A stretch of 64,000 nt of DNA from Pseudomonas fluvialis (lineage in GTDB: Bacteria > Pseudomonadota > Gammaproteobacteria > Pseudomonadales > Pseudomonadaceae). Shown one piece after another: positions 18,046-26,909 of the stretch. How positions within the stretch are numbered: position 1 is the stretch's first letter; each line of letters begins with the position of its first letter. The stretch covers positions 62,001-126,000 of the forward strand of contig NZ_NMQV01000020.1 in assembly GCF_002234375.1 (NCBI RefSeq). Reading direction: 5' to 3'. The notes under the pieces are model-generated. The model ran no database searches. It had not been told where the DNA came from and saw only the letters and a list, made by a program, of their open reading frames with translations. Position numbers and translations under genes: made by a program.

Positions 18046-18933
18046 ATGCAAATCATGCCTTCCCTGGGCTTTGCCGGCATCGGCCTGATGGGCCTGCCGA
18101 TGTGCCGTCGCCTGTTGGTGGCTGGCTATCCCCTGCGAGTGTGGAACCGCAGTGCGGACAAATGCCTGCCTTTATTGCAGGAGGGTGCCGGGCGTGTCGA
18201 AACCCCGGCCGAGCTGTGTGCTGATGCCGAGGTGGTCATGCTCTGCCTGGCAGACACGGCGGCGGTGCGCGAGGTGGTATTCGGTGCGGATGGCCTGGTC
18301 GAAAGCGCCCGTCCTGGCCAGTTGCTGGTGGACTTCTCCAGCCTGGAGCCCGCGGCTACCCGTGAGATGGCGGAGGAGTTGTTGCAGCGCACCGGGATGC
18401 ACTGGCTGGACGCACCGGTTTCCGGCGGCACGGCTGGCGCAGAGGCGGGTAGCCTGGCGATCATGGCCGGTGGTCGTGCGGACGATGTGCAGCGCGTGCG
18501 GCCGATTCTGGCGCATCTCGGACAACGCCTGACCCACATGGGCGAGGTGGGCGCGGGACAAGTCAGCAAGGTGTGCAACCAGATGCTGGTGGCGTGCAAT
18601 GCGCTGGTGATCGCCGAGGTGGTGGCGCTGGCCGAGCGTAGCGGGGTGGATGCCAGCCTGTTGGCCAGCGCCCTGGCCGGTGGCTTTGCCGACAGCAAAC
18701 CCTTGCAGATTCTCGCGCCGCAGATGGCCGCGAGCCAGTTCGAGCCGGTTCGCTGGCATGTGCGTACGTTGCTCAAGGACCTGGATACGGCGGTCAAGCT
18801 TGCCCGTGAGCAGGGCAGTGCCACGCCGATGAGCGGCCTGGCGGCGCAGTTGATGCGCCTGCATGGCAGCCAGGGCAACCTGTCGCGTGATCCGTCGACG
18901 TTGATCGAGATGCTGCGCGAGGCCTGCCCATGA
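18046..18933 (+). CDS. glxR: 2-hydroxy-3-oxopropionate (tartronate semialdehyde) reductase family
   Basis: A 295-residue beta-hydroxyacid dehydrogenase. Visible are the N-terminal NAD(P) motif GFAGIGLMGLPM, the family signature DAPVSGGTAGAEAGSLAIMAGG (key residues D, SGG, G), and GAGQVSKVCNQML with the catalytic lysine. The start at 18046 is preferred over a TTG four codons earlier. The 4-base overlap with a hydroxypyruvate isomerase gene supports the tartronate semialdehyde reductase role in glyoxylate use; 3-hydroxyisobutyrate dehydrogenase is the alternative. Confidence 0.82.
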   Translation: MQIMPSLGFAGIGLMGLPMCRRLLVAGYPLRVWNRSADKCLPLLQEGAGRVETPAELCADAEVVMLCLADTAAVREVVFGADGLVESARPGQLLVDFSSLEPAATREMAEELLQRTGMHWLDAPVSGGTAGAEAGSLAIMAGGRADDVQRVRPILAHLGQRLTHMGEVGAGQVSKVCNQMLVACNALVIAEVVALAERSGVDASLLASALAGGFADSKPLQILAPQMAASQFEPVRWHVRTLLKDLDTAVKLAREQGSATPMSGLAAQLMRLHGSQGNLSRDPSTLIEMLREACP

Positions 18934-19715
18934 GGATCGCCGCCAACCTCAGTCTGCTATTCAGCGAATTGCCGCTGCTGCACCGCGTACAGGCAGCGGT
19001 GGCGGCTGGCTTTTCCGGGGTCGAGGTACAGTTTCCCTATGAACAGCCGGCGATGCTTTGGCATGAAGCCTTGCAGCGCGCCGGCGTGCCGTTGGTGCTG
19101 TTTAACCTGCCGGCGGGCGATCTATTGCAAGGGGGACGCGGCCTGGCGGCACAGCCGGATTGCCGCGAGGCTTTTGCCGAGGGTCTGCAGCTGGCTTTGC
19201 GCTATGCCGCCTTGCTGCGGCCGCGTGCGGTCAATGTGCTGGCCGGTCGTCTGGTCGCCCCGCTAACCCGCGAAGTGGCCTGGCAAACCCTGGTGGATAA
19301 TCTGCGGCAAACGGCAGATGCCTTTGCCGTGCTGGGCATCAAGGTGCTGGTCGAGGCAATCAACCCGCTGGATATGCCGGGATTCCTGATCAAGACCCCT
19401 GAAGATCTGCTGCGCCTGCTGGATGATGTGGCACATAGCAATTGCCTGGCTCAGCTGGACCTGTATCACATGGCGCGGCAGGGGCTGGATATCCCGCAGG
19501 CTATCGAGTGCCTGGCGGGGCGCATCGGCCATGTGCAGTTTGCCGACTGCCCCGGGCGGGGACAGCCGGGCACCGGCAGCCTGGACTTTTCACGGGCGTT
19601 TGCAGCCTTGCACAAGGTAGGTTACGAGGACTGGCTGGCTGCTGAGTACCACCCGCAGGGCGAGACGCGCGAGAGCCTGGCTTGGCTGGCACAGTGGCGG
19701 GTATCGGGGGGCTGA
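18930..19715 (+). CDS. hyi: Hydroxypyruvate isomerase family protein
   Basis: A 261-residue TIM-barrel sugar isomerase-type protein. Metal and substrate residues are visible in KVLVEAINP, LAQLDLYHMARQG, HVQFADCPGRGQPGTG and AAEYHPQG. It interconverts hydroxypyruvate and tartronate semialdehyde in the glyoxylate carboligase pathway. It overlaps glxR by 4 bases. The carboligase gene gcl is not present in this window. Confidence 0.85.
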   Translation: MRIAANLSLLFSELPLLHRVQAAVAAGFSGVEVQFPYEQPAMLWHEALQRAGVPLVLFNLPAGDLLQGGRGLAAQPDCREAFAEGLQLALRYAALLRPRAVNVLAGRLVAPLTREVAWQTLVDNLRQTADAFAVLGIKVLVEAINPLDMPGFLIKTPEDLLRLLDDVAHSNCLAQLDLYHMARQGLDIPQAIECLAGRIGHVQFADCPGRGQPGTGSLDFSRAFAALHKVGYEDWLAAEYHPQGETRESLAWLAQWRVSGG

Positions 19716-19716
19716 A

Positions 19717-19920
19717 GTGAGCGAGGGGCGGGCAGCCTATCACCAGGCCCATCAGGCGCGGGCCGAAGCCGAAGCACAGCGCTTGTGGGCGCAACGTGAG
19801 GTTTTGCAGGGGCGCTGGCATGCCTGGGTGGCCCTGCAGCTCTACCAGCTGACACCTGCGCCTTATGCCAGCATGGTGCGCCGTGCGCTGCAGCAGCGGC
19901 GTGACGCAGCGGGCGAATGA
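19717..19920 (+). CDS. Small hypothetical protein
   Basis: A 67-residue open frame starting GTG one base after the hyi stop. The product is Ala/Gln/Arg-rich and predicted helical (HQARAEAEAQRLWAQREVLQ). The tight spacing and same strand suggest it belongs to the glxR-hyi transcript. I do not recognise a family, and chance coding in this GC-rich region remains possible. Confidence 0.45.
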   Translation: MSEGRAAYHQAHQARAEAEAQRLWAQREVLQGRWHAWVALQLYQLTPAPYASMVRRALQQRRDAAGE

Positions 19921-19974
19921 GCGGCCTGGCAACCAGCCCGCCTTGTGGAAAGCGCGGACTGGTTGCGGCCTCGA

Positions 19975-21243
19975 TTACAGCAGGGGAATGGTGTAGCTGA
20001 CGATCAGGCGGTTTTCGTCCAGATCGCCGATCGAGGCGTTGGAGCGCACCATGGCGTTGCGCCAGCGGAACGCCAGGTTCTTCAAGGTGCCTTCCTGGAT
20101 GGTGTAGCTGATGTCCAGGTCGCGTTCCCATTCCTTGCCGTCGACGTTGCCGACCTTGAACTCGTCGCCGCGTACGTAGCGCACGAAGGCGTTCAGCCCG
20201 GGTACGCCGTAACTGGCGAAGTTGAGGTCGTAGCGGGCTTGCCAGGAGCGCTCGCCGGCGCGGGTGAAGTCAAGGATCTGCAGGTAGCTGGAAATTGCCG
20301 GATCGGTTTCCTGCAGGAACGGGAAGGGATTGTCGCCGTCACTGTGCTGATAACCCAGGCGGAAGGTATGCGCGCCGGTGTTGGCCGAGAGCATCAGGCT
20401 GGTCAGGTCGTTGTCGATTTTGCCGGCCAGCTGGCGGCCGTTCTCGTCGGAGTCGAAGTAGCCAAAGACTGCACCGAGCTTCCATGCGCCTACCGCCTGG
20501 TTGTGGGTCAGTTGCAGCAGCTTCTGGTCATAGATGTCCTGCAGTTCGGAGTACCACAGACCGACCGCGGTATTGTCCTGGTTGAACTTGTAGTCGCCGC
20601 CGATGAAGTTGAAGCGATTACTCTCAGCTAATGGGAAGTTCTTTTGCGTATACGTCGCTGTGTTGATACGCATTTTCTGCATGTCGGTGGAGTCGCGGTA
20701 GTTGACCTCGCGCAGCTGGCCGGCATTGACGGTCAGGCCAGCGATTTCCTGCGAGGTCAGCATGGCGCCATTGAACACCTGGGGCAGCAGGCGTGCATCA
20801 CCCGAGGATACGACCGGCAGCTTGGGCATCAGGCCGCCGACCTTGGCGACAGTCTTGGACAGGCGCACCTTGGCGGCGACCGCCGCTTCGGAATACTCGT
20901 CGCTGCCTTCGCTACCGTAGCTGTTGGGCAGCAGGTTGCTGCCGGCGCGATCGTCCGAGGAGCTGAGCTTGACGCCCAGCCCGGCATAGGCATCCACGCC
21001 AAAACCGATGGTGCCTTCGGTGAAGCCGGATTCGGCCTTGAGAATGAAGCCCTGGGCCCACTCCTCGCGTTTGGCCTGGCTGCCGGGGGCACTGTTGCGC
21101 AGGTCACGGTTGAAGTAGAAGTTGCGCAGTTCCAGGGTGGCCTTGCTGTCATTGATGAAGTCGGCCTGGGCCAGGCTGGGAAGGGCCAGGCCGGCGCCGG
21201 CGGTGGCCAGTGCTACCGCCTGGGCGAGCAGAGTGCGGCTCAT
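19975..21243 (-). CDS. OprD-family outer membrane porin
   Basis: A 422-residue beta-barrel porin. It has a signal peptide ending near SLAQA-DF, then the family start DFINDSKATLELRNFYFNRD (key features: D-S-x-A-x-L-x-L-R-N-x-Y-x-N-R-D). Other OprD features are EWAQGFILKAESGFTEGTIGFGVDAYAG, GDARLLPQVFNGAML and a terminal aromatic-rich strand ending IVSYTIPLL. The family takes up basic amino acids, aromatic or dicarboxylic acids; the substrate is not deducible here. Confidence 0.9.
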   Translation of the reverse strand: MSRTLLAQAVALATAGAGLALPSLAQADFINDSKATLELRNFYFNRDLRNSAPGSQAKREEWAQGFILKAESGFTEGTIGFGVDAYAGLGVKLSSSDDRAGSNLLPNSYGSEGSDEYSEAAVAAKVRLSKTVAKVGGLMPKLPVVSSGDARLLPQVFNGAMLTSQEIAGLTVNAGQLREVNYRDSTDMQKMRINTATYTQKNFPLAESNRFNFIGGDYKFNQDNTAVGLWYSELQDIYDQKLLQLTHNQAVGAWKLGAVFGYFDSDENGRQLAGKIDNDLTSLMLSANTGAHTFRLGYQHSDGDNPFPFLQETDPAISSYLQILDFTRAGERSWQARYDLNFASYGVPGLNAFVRYVRGDEFKVGNVDGKEWERDLDISYTIQEGTLKNLAFRWRNAMVRSNASIGDLDENRLIVSYTIPLL

Positions 21244-21399
21244 GGTGGTGAGGTCTCCTGATTGTTCTTATGAATGCCGCCCTGTGCATGGAGGGGGCAA
21301 TGGTGCAGCGGCGTGACTAAAACACGGCAGCCGGCGGGCTGCCCTTAGACCATAGTCGAAGCGTGGGAATTAACGCAGGTGTGGCCTGTCGTGCCAGCT

Positions 21400-23391
21400 T
21401 CAGCTGGCCAGCAAGTGAGCTTCGCTGCTTTCAATGGCGACCAGCGGGCCCGCCAGGAGCAGGGTGTCGCCAGCTTGCAGGCGCAATTGCGGAGCGGGGC
21501 TGAGCTCCTCGCCATGGCGGCGGATGCCCTGTATCTCGACGCCCAGTTGCTCGAGTTGTAGTTCGTCCAGGCTGCGTTGGCAGGCGCTGGCTTGCGCGCT
21601 GAGTGTCACTGCGTGCAACAGGGTGCGCGGCTGTTGATGTTGCCCCAGCAGGTCGGCATGACCGCCATGGTAGAAGCCATGCAGCAAGCGGTAGCGTCCG
21701 GCTCGTACGGCATCCATGCTCTGTTGTACGCGCGATTCCGGCAGGCCGAGCATGACCAGCGCGTGTGAAGCGAGCATCAGGCTGGATTCCAGCAGCTCCG
21801 GCACGACTTCATTGGCGCCCAAGGCCAACAGGGCATCCAGCTTGCTGTCGTCGCGGGTGCGAACCAGTATCTGCAGTTCCGCCTGCAGACGCCGGGCCTG
21901 CTCGACAATCTGCAAGGCAGCCTCGCTGTTGTCCACGGCGACCACCAGCAGGCGTGCCTGGGCAATGTTCATGGCTTGCAGCAGATCGGCACGTCGGCAG
22001 TCGCCGTAGTGCACGTGATCTTCGCCGGCTGCCGCTTCCTGGACGCGTACCGGATCGTCGTCGAGGGCAATGTAGGGGATGTTCTCGCGCCGCAGGAAGC
22101 GGCCGATGGATTGGCCGACCCGACCGTAGCCACAAATCAGTACATGTCCCTGCTGGGCTTCGCCGCTGGCACTGATGGCTTCCAGTGAGCTGTCTCCGCT
22201 GTGGCGGCGTTGCAGGCGTGCCGCCAGGCGCGGAGCACCACGCAGTAACAGGGGGGTGACGCTCATCGAGCAGAACACCGCCGCGAGTAACAGGCTGGCC
22301 AGATTGCTATCGAGCAGCGTGCTACTTTGCATCTGGGCCAGCAGGGCAAAGAAGAACTCGCCGCCTTGCGCCAGGGCCAGGCCGCTGCGCCAGGCGACAG
22401 TTGTGGTATTGCCGCGCAGGCGCACCAGCAGGGCCACGGCTAGCCCCTTGATGGCGATCAGCAGCAGCGTCAGGGCAATAATGGTCAGGCCATGGCTGAG
22501 GAACAGGCGCAAGTCGATGAGCATGCCGACGCTGACGAAAAACAAGCCCAGCAGCACGTCGCGAAATGGACGGATGTCGGCTTCGATCTGATGGCGATAG
22601 TGGCTTTCGCCGAGCAGCATGCCGGCGAGAAAGGCGCCCAGTGCCATGGACAGGCCAAGCAGGTGGGTCAGCCAGGCCGTCAGCAATACGATGACCAGGG
22701 CCATGAGCAGGAACAGTTCATTGGAGCGTGCTGCCGCCACTTCATGAAACAGGCGCGGCAGCAGCCAGCGACTGGCCACCAGCAGGCCGATGAACAGCAG
22801 CACGGCTTTGCCCAGGGTCAGCGGCAGCGCCACGTACCAGGCTTGCTCGGAACCGCCGCTGATCAGTGGCAGCAGGGTCAACAACAATACCGCGACCAGA
22901 TCCTGGAAGAGCAATACGCCAATGGCGTTCTGTCCGTGGGGGGTAAAAATCTCCCCTAGGCTGCTCAACTCCTTGCTGACGATGGCCGTGGAGGATAGGG
23001 CGAGGCCGGCGGCCAGGGTCAGCGACACGGCCAGTGACAGGCCGTATAGATGTAGCAGCGCCGCCAGTGGCAGGCTGGTACAGATGACTTGCAGGCTGCC
23101 CAGGCCAAATACCGTACTTTTCAGGGCCAGCATGCGTGGCAGGGAGAACTCCAGGCCGAGGGTAAACAGCAGGAACACCACACCCATTTCTGCAAGGATC
23201 GACATGTCCTGGCCGCCTGCGCTGATCCAGCCGGCGGCAAAGGGGCCACACAGCACGCCGACACACAGGTAGCCGAGCAGGGGAGGCAGGTTCAGGCGGC
23301 GGAACAAGGCAATGGTGATCAGTGATGCGACCAAAATGATCAGCAGGTTGGCGAACAAGATGAACTTCCCCCATGTCGATCTGCCAAGCAT
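21400..23391 (-). CDS. Kef-type monovalent cation:H+ antiporter with RCK domains
   Basis: A 663-residue CPA2-family protein: about twelve helices (e.g. LPPLLGYLCVGVLCGPF, GVVFLLFTLGLEF, ALSSTAIVSKELSSLGE), then an RCK/TrkA-N domain beginning HVLICGYGRVGQSIGRFL near residue 420 and a TrkA-C domain at the end. It is likely K+/H+ or Na+/H+ exchange regulated by nucleotide or glutathione adducts. The ATG at 23391 is used; a TTG at 23358 with GGGGGAAG just upstream is a good alternative start and would begin LFANLLIIL. Confidence 0.88.
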   Translation of the reverse strand: MLGRSTWGKFILFANLLIILVASLITIALFRRLNLPPLLGYLCVGVLCGPFAAGWISAGGQDMSILAEMGVVFLLFTLGLEFSLPRMLALKSTVFGLGSLQVICTSLPLAALLHLYGLSLAVSLTLAAGLALSSTAIVSKELSSLGEIFTPHGQNAIGVLLFQDLVAVLLLTLLPLISGGSEQAWYVALPLTLGKAVLLFIGLLVASRWLLPRLFHEVAAARSNELFLLMALVIVLLTAWLTHLLGLSMALGAFLAGMLLGESHYRHQIEADIRPFRDVLLGLFFVSVGMLIDLRLFLSHGLTIIALTLLLIAIKGLAVALLVRLRGNTTTVAWRSGLALAQGGEFFFALLAQMQSSTLLDSNLASLLLAAVFCSMSVTPLLLRGAPRLAARLQRRHSGDSSLEAISASGEAQQGHVLICGYGRVGQSIGRFLRRENIPYIALDDDPVRVQEAAAGEDHVHYGDCRRADLLQAMNIAQARLLVVAVDNSEAALQIVEQARRLQAELQILVRTRDDSKLDALLALGANEVVPELLESSLMLASHALVMLGLPESRVQQSMDAVRAGRYRLLHGFYHGGHADLLGQHQQPRTLLHAVTLSAQASACQRSLDELQLEQLGVEIQGIRRHGEELSPAPQLRLQAGDTLLLAGPLVAIESSEAHLLAS

Positions 23392-23453
23392 GCGATCTGC
23401 GGGTTACGGCGTCCAGCACGTCGACCGTCTGTCGCCTGCCTTGTTGACCTGAC

Positions 23454-23480
23454 TCAAGCGTCGCGCCGCTCTGCCGTCAT
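23454..23480 (+). promoter_or_regulatory. Sigma-28 (FliA)-like promoter upstream of the DUF5610 gene
   Basis: TCAA at 23454-23457 and GCCGTCAT at 23473-23480 are separated by 15 bases. This resembles the flagellar sigma factor pattern TCAA/TAAA-N15-GCCGATAA, with mismatches only in the last half of the -10 element. It lies 38 bases before the ATG at 23519. Confidence 0.45.
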
Positions 23481-23518
23481 ATAGGCATGCACAGCATGCT
23501 GCCAGTGAGGTAAACCCG

Positions 23519-24622
23519 ATGAGCGCTCTCTCTTCCCTGACTGCTCAGCCGCGTGCGGCGCTCATGCCCGCTCCGCTCAGCAACGCCCCCTCGGCCGGCA
23601 CGGGCGTGTTGGCCAATCGTCTGGCCGAGCGCCTGGGCGTATCGCCGTCCAGCCTGCAGGCGCCTACCGAGCAGTTCACTCCCACGCGGGTCGCCGAGCG
23701 TGTCTTGGGCTTCATCGAGCAGCGCTTGCAGCGCGAAGCAGCGGATGGCGCTGATCAGGAAAAGTTGCAGGGGCTTTTGCAGCAGGCCCGCGAAGGTATC
23801 GAGCAGGGCTTTGCCGAGGCGCGCAAGATCCTGGATGGGCTGGGTGTGCTGCAGGGCAAGATCGCCACGGATATCGATGAAACCTATGCGCGTCTGCAGG
23901 ACGGTTTGCAAGGCTTGCAGGCCCGCACACTGCCGGCCGGGCAGGGCGTGGCAGCCCTGCAAATGAGTAGCGAACGTCTGACGGCGCGCAGCGAAACCTT
24001 CGAGCTACAGGTAACCACGCGCCAGGGTGATCGCCTGCGTATCAGCCTGGCGCAGGCTGCGCTGGACTATCGGCAGACCGATGTGAGTCTTTCCACTGCT
24101 AGCGAAGGAACGCGCCTGAGTGTCCAGCAGCGCAGTACCAGCTTGCAGGTAGGGAGCTTCATGGTGGCCGTGGAGGGCGATCTCAACGACCAGGAGCGTG
24201 GTGCACTGAATGACCTGCTGCGTCAGGTGCAAGGACTTTCCGGGCAGTTCTACGCGGGTGATCTGGCCGGGGCCTTCGACAGTGCGCTGTCTTTGAACAT
24301 GGATGGCAGTCAGTTGGCGAGTATGTCATTGCGCCTGACCCAGACCCAGTTGCGTCAGGCCAGCGATACCTATGCCGCGGTGGCGCAGAGTGGCGGTCAG
24401 GGGCGTTCCGTTGGTAATGGCTTGCTGGCCGATTACGCACAGGGCCTGCTGCAGGCACTGCGTAGTGCCGAGACGCTGGTCGAGGCCTCCCGGGAGTTGC
24501 TGGAGCCGTTGTTGCAGGCGGCGTTCAGCCTGGACCCGCGCTTGAGCGATGTGCAGTTGCCGCGTGCCGAGCAACTCAACAGCCGCCTGCTCGATGGCCT
24601 GCAGCAGCGGCCTGCCGCCTGA
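23519..24622 (+). CDS. DUF5610 domain-containing protein
   Basis: A 367-residue protein without signal peptide or membrane helix. An N-terminal region (about residues 55-145) rich in helix, RVAERVLGFIEQRLQREA through TYARLQDGLQGLQ, matches my recollection of DUF5610. The remainder has alternating polar strands (FELQVTTRQGDRLRISLAQAALDY) and a glutamine-rich helical end. The start has GAGG at about 23507. Function unknown. A sigma-28-like promoter upstream hints at co-expression with flagellar genes. Confidence 0.72.
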   Translation: MSALSSLTAQPRAALMPAPLSNAPSAGTGVLANRLAERLGVSPSSLQAPTEQFTPTRVAERVLGFIEQRLQREAADGADQEKLQGLLQQAREGIEQGFAEARKILDGLGVLQGKIATDIDETYARLQDGLQGLQARTLPAGQGVAALQMSSERLTARSETFELQVTTRQGDRLRISLAQAALDYRQTDVSLSTASEGTRLSVQQRSTSLQVGSFMVAVEGDLNDQERGALNDLLRQVQGLSGQFYAGDLAGAFDSALSLNMDGSQLASMSLRLTQTQLRQASDTYAAVAQSGGQGRSVGNGLLADYAQGLLQALRSAETLVEASRELLEPLLQAAFSLDPRLSDVQLPRAEQLNSRLLDGLQQRPAA

Positions 24623-24661
24623 TAGACTGCGCGTCGGAATGGGTGAGCTGGGGCGCGGCAT

Positions 24662-24904
24662 ATGGCGATAGAGGTTCAGTTGCTAGGCACGTTGGGTTGT
24701 CACCTGTGCGAACAGGCTGAACAGCTGTTGATGCCCTGGTTGGCACGCGACGTGGTGGTCGAGTTGCTGGATATTGCCGAGAGTGAGGCGTTGGTAGCGC
24801 GCTATGGCTTGCGCATACCCGTGCTGCGTCGTGAGCGCGATGGCGCCGAGCTGGGCTGGCCGTTTGACGAAGGCAGCCTGGCGGCTTTTCTGCAGGGGGG
24901 CTGA
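24662..24904 (+). CDS. Small glutaredoxin-like protein (DUF836 type)
   Basis: An 80-residue thioredoxin-fold protein with a GCHLC redox motif near residue 13 and the cis-proline in YGLRIPVL. The final segment GWPFDEGSLAAFL is typical of the short glutaredoxin-like DUF836 group. Likely a cytosolic thiol-disulfide role; substrate unknown. It is followed directly by a strong terminator. Confidence 0.82.
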   Translation: MAIEVQLLGTLGCHLCEQAEQLLMPWLARDVVVELLDIAESEALVARYGLRIPVLRRERDGAELGWPFDEGSLAAFLQGG

Positions 24905-24916
24905 TGGCAGCAGCCA

Positions 24917-24947
24917 TAAAAAAACCCGCTTTCGCGGGTTTTTTTAT
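24917..24947 (+). terminator. Intrinsic terminator, bidirectional
   Basis: ACCCGC/GCGGGT stem with a TTTC loop, flanked by seven A and seven T residues, so it should act on both strands. It ends the glutaredoxin transcript on the plus strand and the tRNA-Pro transcript on the minus strand. Confidence 0.9.
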
Positions 24948-24982
24948 GGGTCAACCTTGCTGGCAAGGTGACTCGGGATGTT

Positions 24983-25059
24983 TGGTCGGAGCGACAGGAT
25001 TCGAACCTGCGACCTTCTCGTCCCGAACGAGACGCGCTACCAAGCTGCGCTACGCTCCG
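24983..25059 (-). tRNA. tRNA-Pro (anticodon CGG)
   Basis: A 77-base cloverleaf on the minus strand: acceptor stem CGGAGCG pairing with CGCTCCG, D arm GCGCAGCTTGGTAGCGC, anticodon loop TTCGGGA, and T arm with GGTTCGAATCC. CCA is encoded. The CGG anticodon reads CCG proline codons. Confidence 0.97.
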
Positions 25060-25072
25060 TTTGATGGCCGGC

Positions 25073-25100
25073 ATTCTACCGAAAAAGTTTTGATGCACAA
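25073..25100 (-). promoter_or_regulatory. Sigma-70-like promoter for tRNA-Pro
   Basis: On the minus strand, TTGTGC (25095-25100) and TAGAAT (25073-25078) are 16 bases apart, followed by the GC-rich GCCGGCC before the tRNA. Stable RNA promoters commonly have such a discriminator. Confidence 0.6.
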
Positions 25101-25121
25101 GGGGTTAGCGAAAGTTTTTTG

Positions 25122-25712
25122 TCATGCCCGAGGTATCAGGGCGGCAGCCAGCAGCTCGGGGCTGTTGAGATTGGCCAGGCGTGGGTCGTCGATCGGGCAT
25201 TGCAGTGTCTGGCAACCGAGCTGGCGCAGTACACGTTGCGGGCTGCGTTCGCCGGCCTGCCAGGCTGCCTCGATCTGTGCCTGCACGGCACGTGGAATCA
25301 GGCTGAACAGCGGCTCCAGATAATCGCCGCGCGCCAGACAGACAGGCTGTGTGCCGGCGCGCTGCAGCAAGGTCAGGAGCAGTTGGCGATCCAGGCAGGG
25401 CGCGTCGCAAGGCAGTACCAGCAGCTGAGCATGGCGTGCCGCGGCCAGGCCAGCACGTATACCGGCCAGCGGGCCGGGGAAGTCTTCCTCGGCATCACGT
25501 ACCAGCTGGTCGGCATAGGCGACGTAGTGTTCAGCGTTACGGTTGCAGGAGATGATCAGGTCATCGCTGAGCGGACGCACCAGTGCATGCAGCCAGGCAA
25601 TCAGTGGCCGGCCCTGCCAGTCGATCAGTCCCTTGTCGCGCCCGCCCATGCGCTGGCCGCGGCCACCCGCCAGCAGCAGTACGGAACAAGGGGGCAGGTT
25701 GGCTGTGCTCAT
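25122..25712 (-). CDS. mobA: Molybdenum cofactor guanylyltransferase MobA
   Basis: A 196-residue nucleotidyltransferase. The nucleotide-binding signature [17 protein letters not shown] is at the N-terminus, and PLAGIRAGL and [10 protein letters not shown] (metal-binding Asp) follow. It attaches GMP to molybdopterin to form the bis-MGD cofactor. The ATG at 25712 has GAGGAAG upstream and is preferred to an earlier in-frame start. Confidence 0.93.
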   Translation of the reverse strand: MSTANLPPCSVLLLAGGRGQRMGGRDKGLIDWQGRPLIAWLHALVRPLSDDLIISCNRNAEHYVAYADQLVRDAEEDFPGPLAGIRAGLAAARHAQLLVLPCDAPCLDRQLLLTLLQRAGTQPVCLARGDYLEPLFSLIPRAVQAQIEAAWQAGERSPQRVLRQLGCQTLQCPIDDPRLANLNSPELLAAALIPRA

Positions 25713-25757
25713 ACGGCATTCTTCCTCAGCGGGGCGCGCTGTATAGCACTGCACTGC

Positions 25758-26795
25758 TTATCCGCCAAGCCCGCTGGTGGCTTTGTGCTGCTCGCGGTAT
25801 TGCCCTGGCGTGCAACCGGTCCATTGCTTGAAACTGCGATGGAAGGAGCGTGTCTCGCTGAAGCCTAGGTAGGCGGCAATATCCTGGATGGGCAGTTCGC
25901 TGTGCTGCAGATAATGCTCGGCCAGTTCACGGCGCAGCTGGTCGAGGATCTCCTGGTAGCTGGTGCCGGCCTGTTGTAGGTGGCGTTGCAGGGTGCGCAG
26001 GGTCATGTGCAACTGCTCGGCAACGCGCTCTTTACGCGGCAGGCCCTCGCCGAGCATCTGTCGTAGCAGATTGCGCACCCGCTGGGGCAAGGGTTGTTGC
26101 TCATCGAGACGGGCCAGCAGACCGCTGGCATGTTGCTCCAGGGTGCGCAGCAGGCTGGCATCAGCCTGGCGCAGGGGCAGTTGCAGGTAGTCCTGGGGAA
26201 TCAACAGGGCGTTGCAGGGTTGCTCGAACAGCACCGGGCAACCAAAGTGTTCCTCGTACTCGGCCTGGCGGCAGTCGGCTGGCCGGGCGTGTTCCAGCCA
26301 CACTTGCTGCGGTGAGTAGTGCATGTCGGCAATCCAGCGCGCGTAGTGCAGCCAGGAGGCCAGCACGTTTTCGATCAGCTGGCGACGTACCGGCGAGTTG
26401 GGATAGTGGCACTGCCAGCTCAGCTGCACCTGCGTATCGTGCGTAGCGATATGGCTGGTGCCCATGTCGCCGACCAGTTTCTCATAGGGCAGGATGCGCG
26501 CCATGGCCTGACCGAGGGTGGCGCAGTTCATGGTGATGTAGCCCAGCACGCTCCATGAACCCGGTTGCACGTAGCGTGCAGCATGCAGGCCGAACAGTGG
26601 ATCGCCGGACTGCTCGAGGAGATTGAGCAGTAGGCGTTCGTGTTGTTCGCCGCTGATCCGTCGGCTGTTGTCGCTCAGCAGGTGGTTGTCCAGGCCGGCG
26701 GCGCGCAGCGCCGCCTGGCAATCCAGGCCCAGCGCCTGAGCGTGGCTGAAATATTTGAGCAGAACCGCGACGGCGGTGTAGCCGAGACTGTGCAT
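25758..26795 (-). CDS. AraC-family transcriptional regulator
   Basis: A regulator of about 345 residues with an N-terminal Arabinose_bd-type ligand domain (about residues 10-200) and a C-terminal AraC helix-turn-helix pair: RVAEQLHMTLRTLQRHLQQAG and IQDIAAYLGFSETRSFHRSFKQWTG (the latter written for location; key features are the two HTH segments). The ATG at 26795 gives the common start MHSLGYTAVAVLLKYF; an ATG at 26837 would add 14 residues and lacks a ribosome binding site. It is divergent from, and probably controls, the neighbouring three-enzyme operon. Confidence 0.87.
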   Translation of the reverse strand: MHSLGYTAVAVLLKYFSHAQALGLDCQAALRAAGLDNHLLSDNSRRISGEQHERLLLNLLEQSGDPLFGLHAARYVQPGSWSVLGYITMNCATLGQAMARILPYEKLVGDMGTSHIATHDTQVQLSWQCHYPNSPVRRQLIENVLASWLHYARWIADMHYSPQQVWLEHARPADCRQAEYEEHFGCPVLFEQPCNALLIPQDYLQLPLRQADASLLRTLEQHASGLLARLDEQQPLPQRVRNLLRQMLGEGLPRKERVAEQLHMTLRTLQRHLQQAGTSYQEILDQLRRELAEHYLQHSELPIQDIAAYLGFSETRSFHRSFKQWTGCTPGQYREQHKATSGLGG

Positions 26796-26837
26796 CTTGC
26801 TGATTTTGGCTCGATTGGCGAATGGGCTTGACCGCAT

Positions 26838-26872
26838 CGGACAATGTCCGGCGCGCGCGGCTGGCTAGTATA
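26838..26872. promoter_or_regulatory. Divergent promoter region with palindrome CGGACAATGTCCG
   Basis: The palindrome occupies 26838-26850. A perfect -10 hexamer TATACT lies on the minus strand at 26867-26872, and TAGTAT on the plus strand at 26866-26871. The palindrome sits near the -35 position of the plus-strand promoter, so a bound regulator could control the AgpS-like operon. Confidence 0.4.
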
Positions 26873-26909
26873 GGCAGCCTGATCACATCACCGACAAGAG
26901 GAGCAGGGC

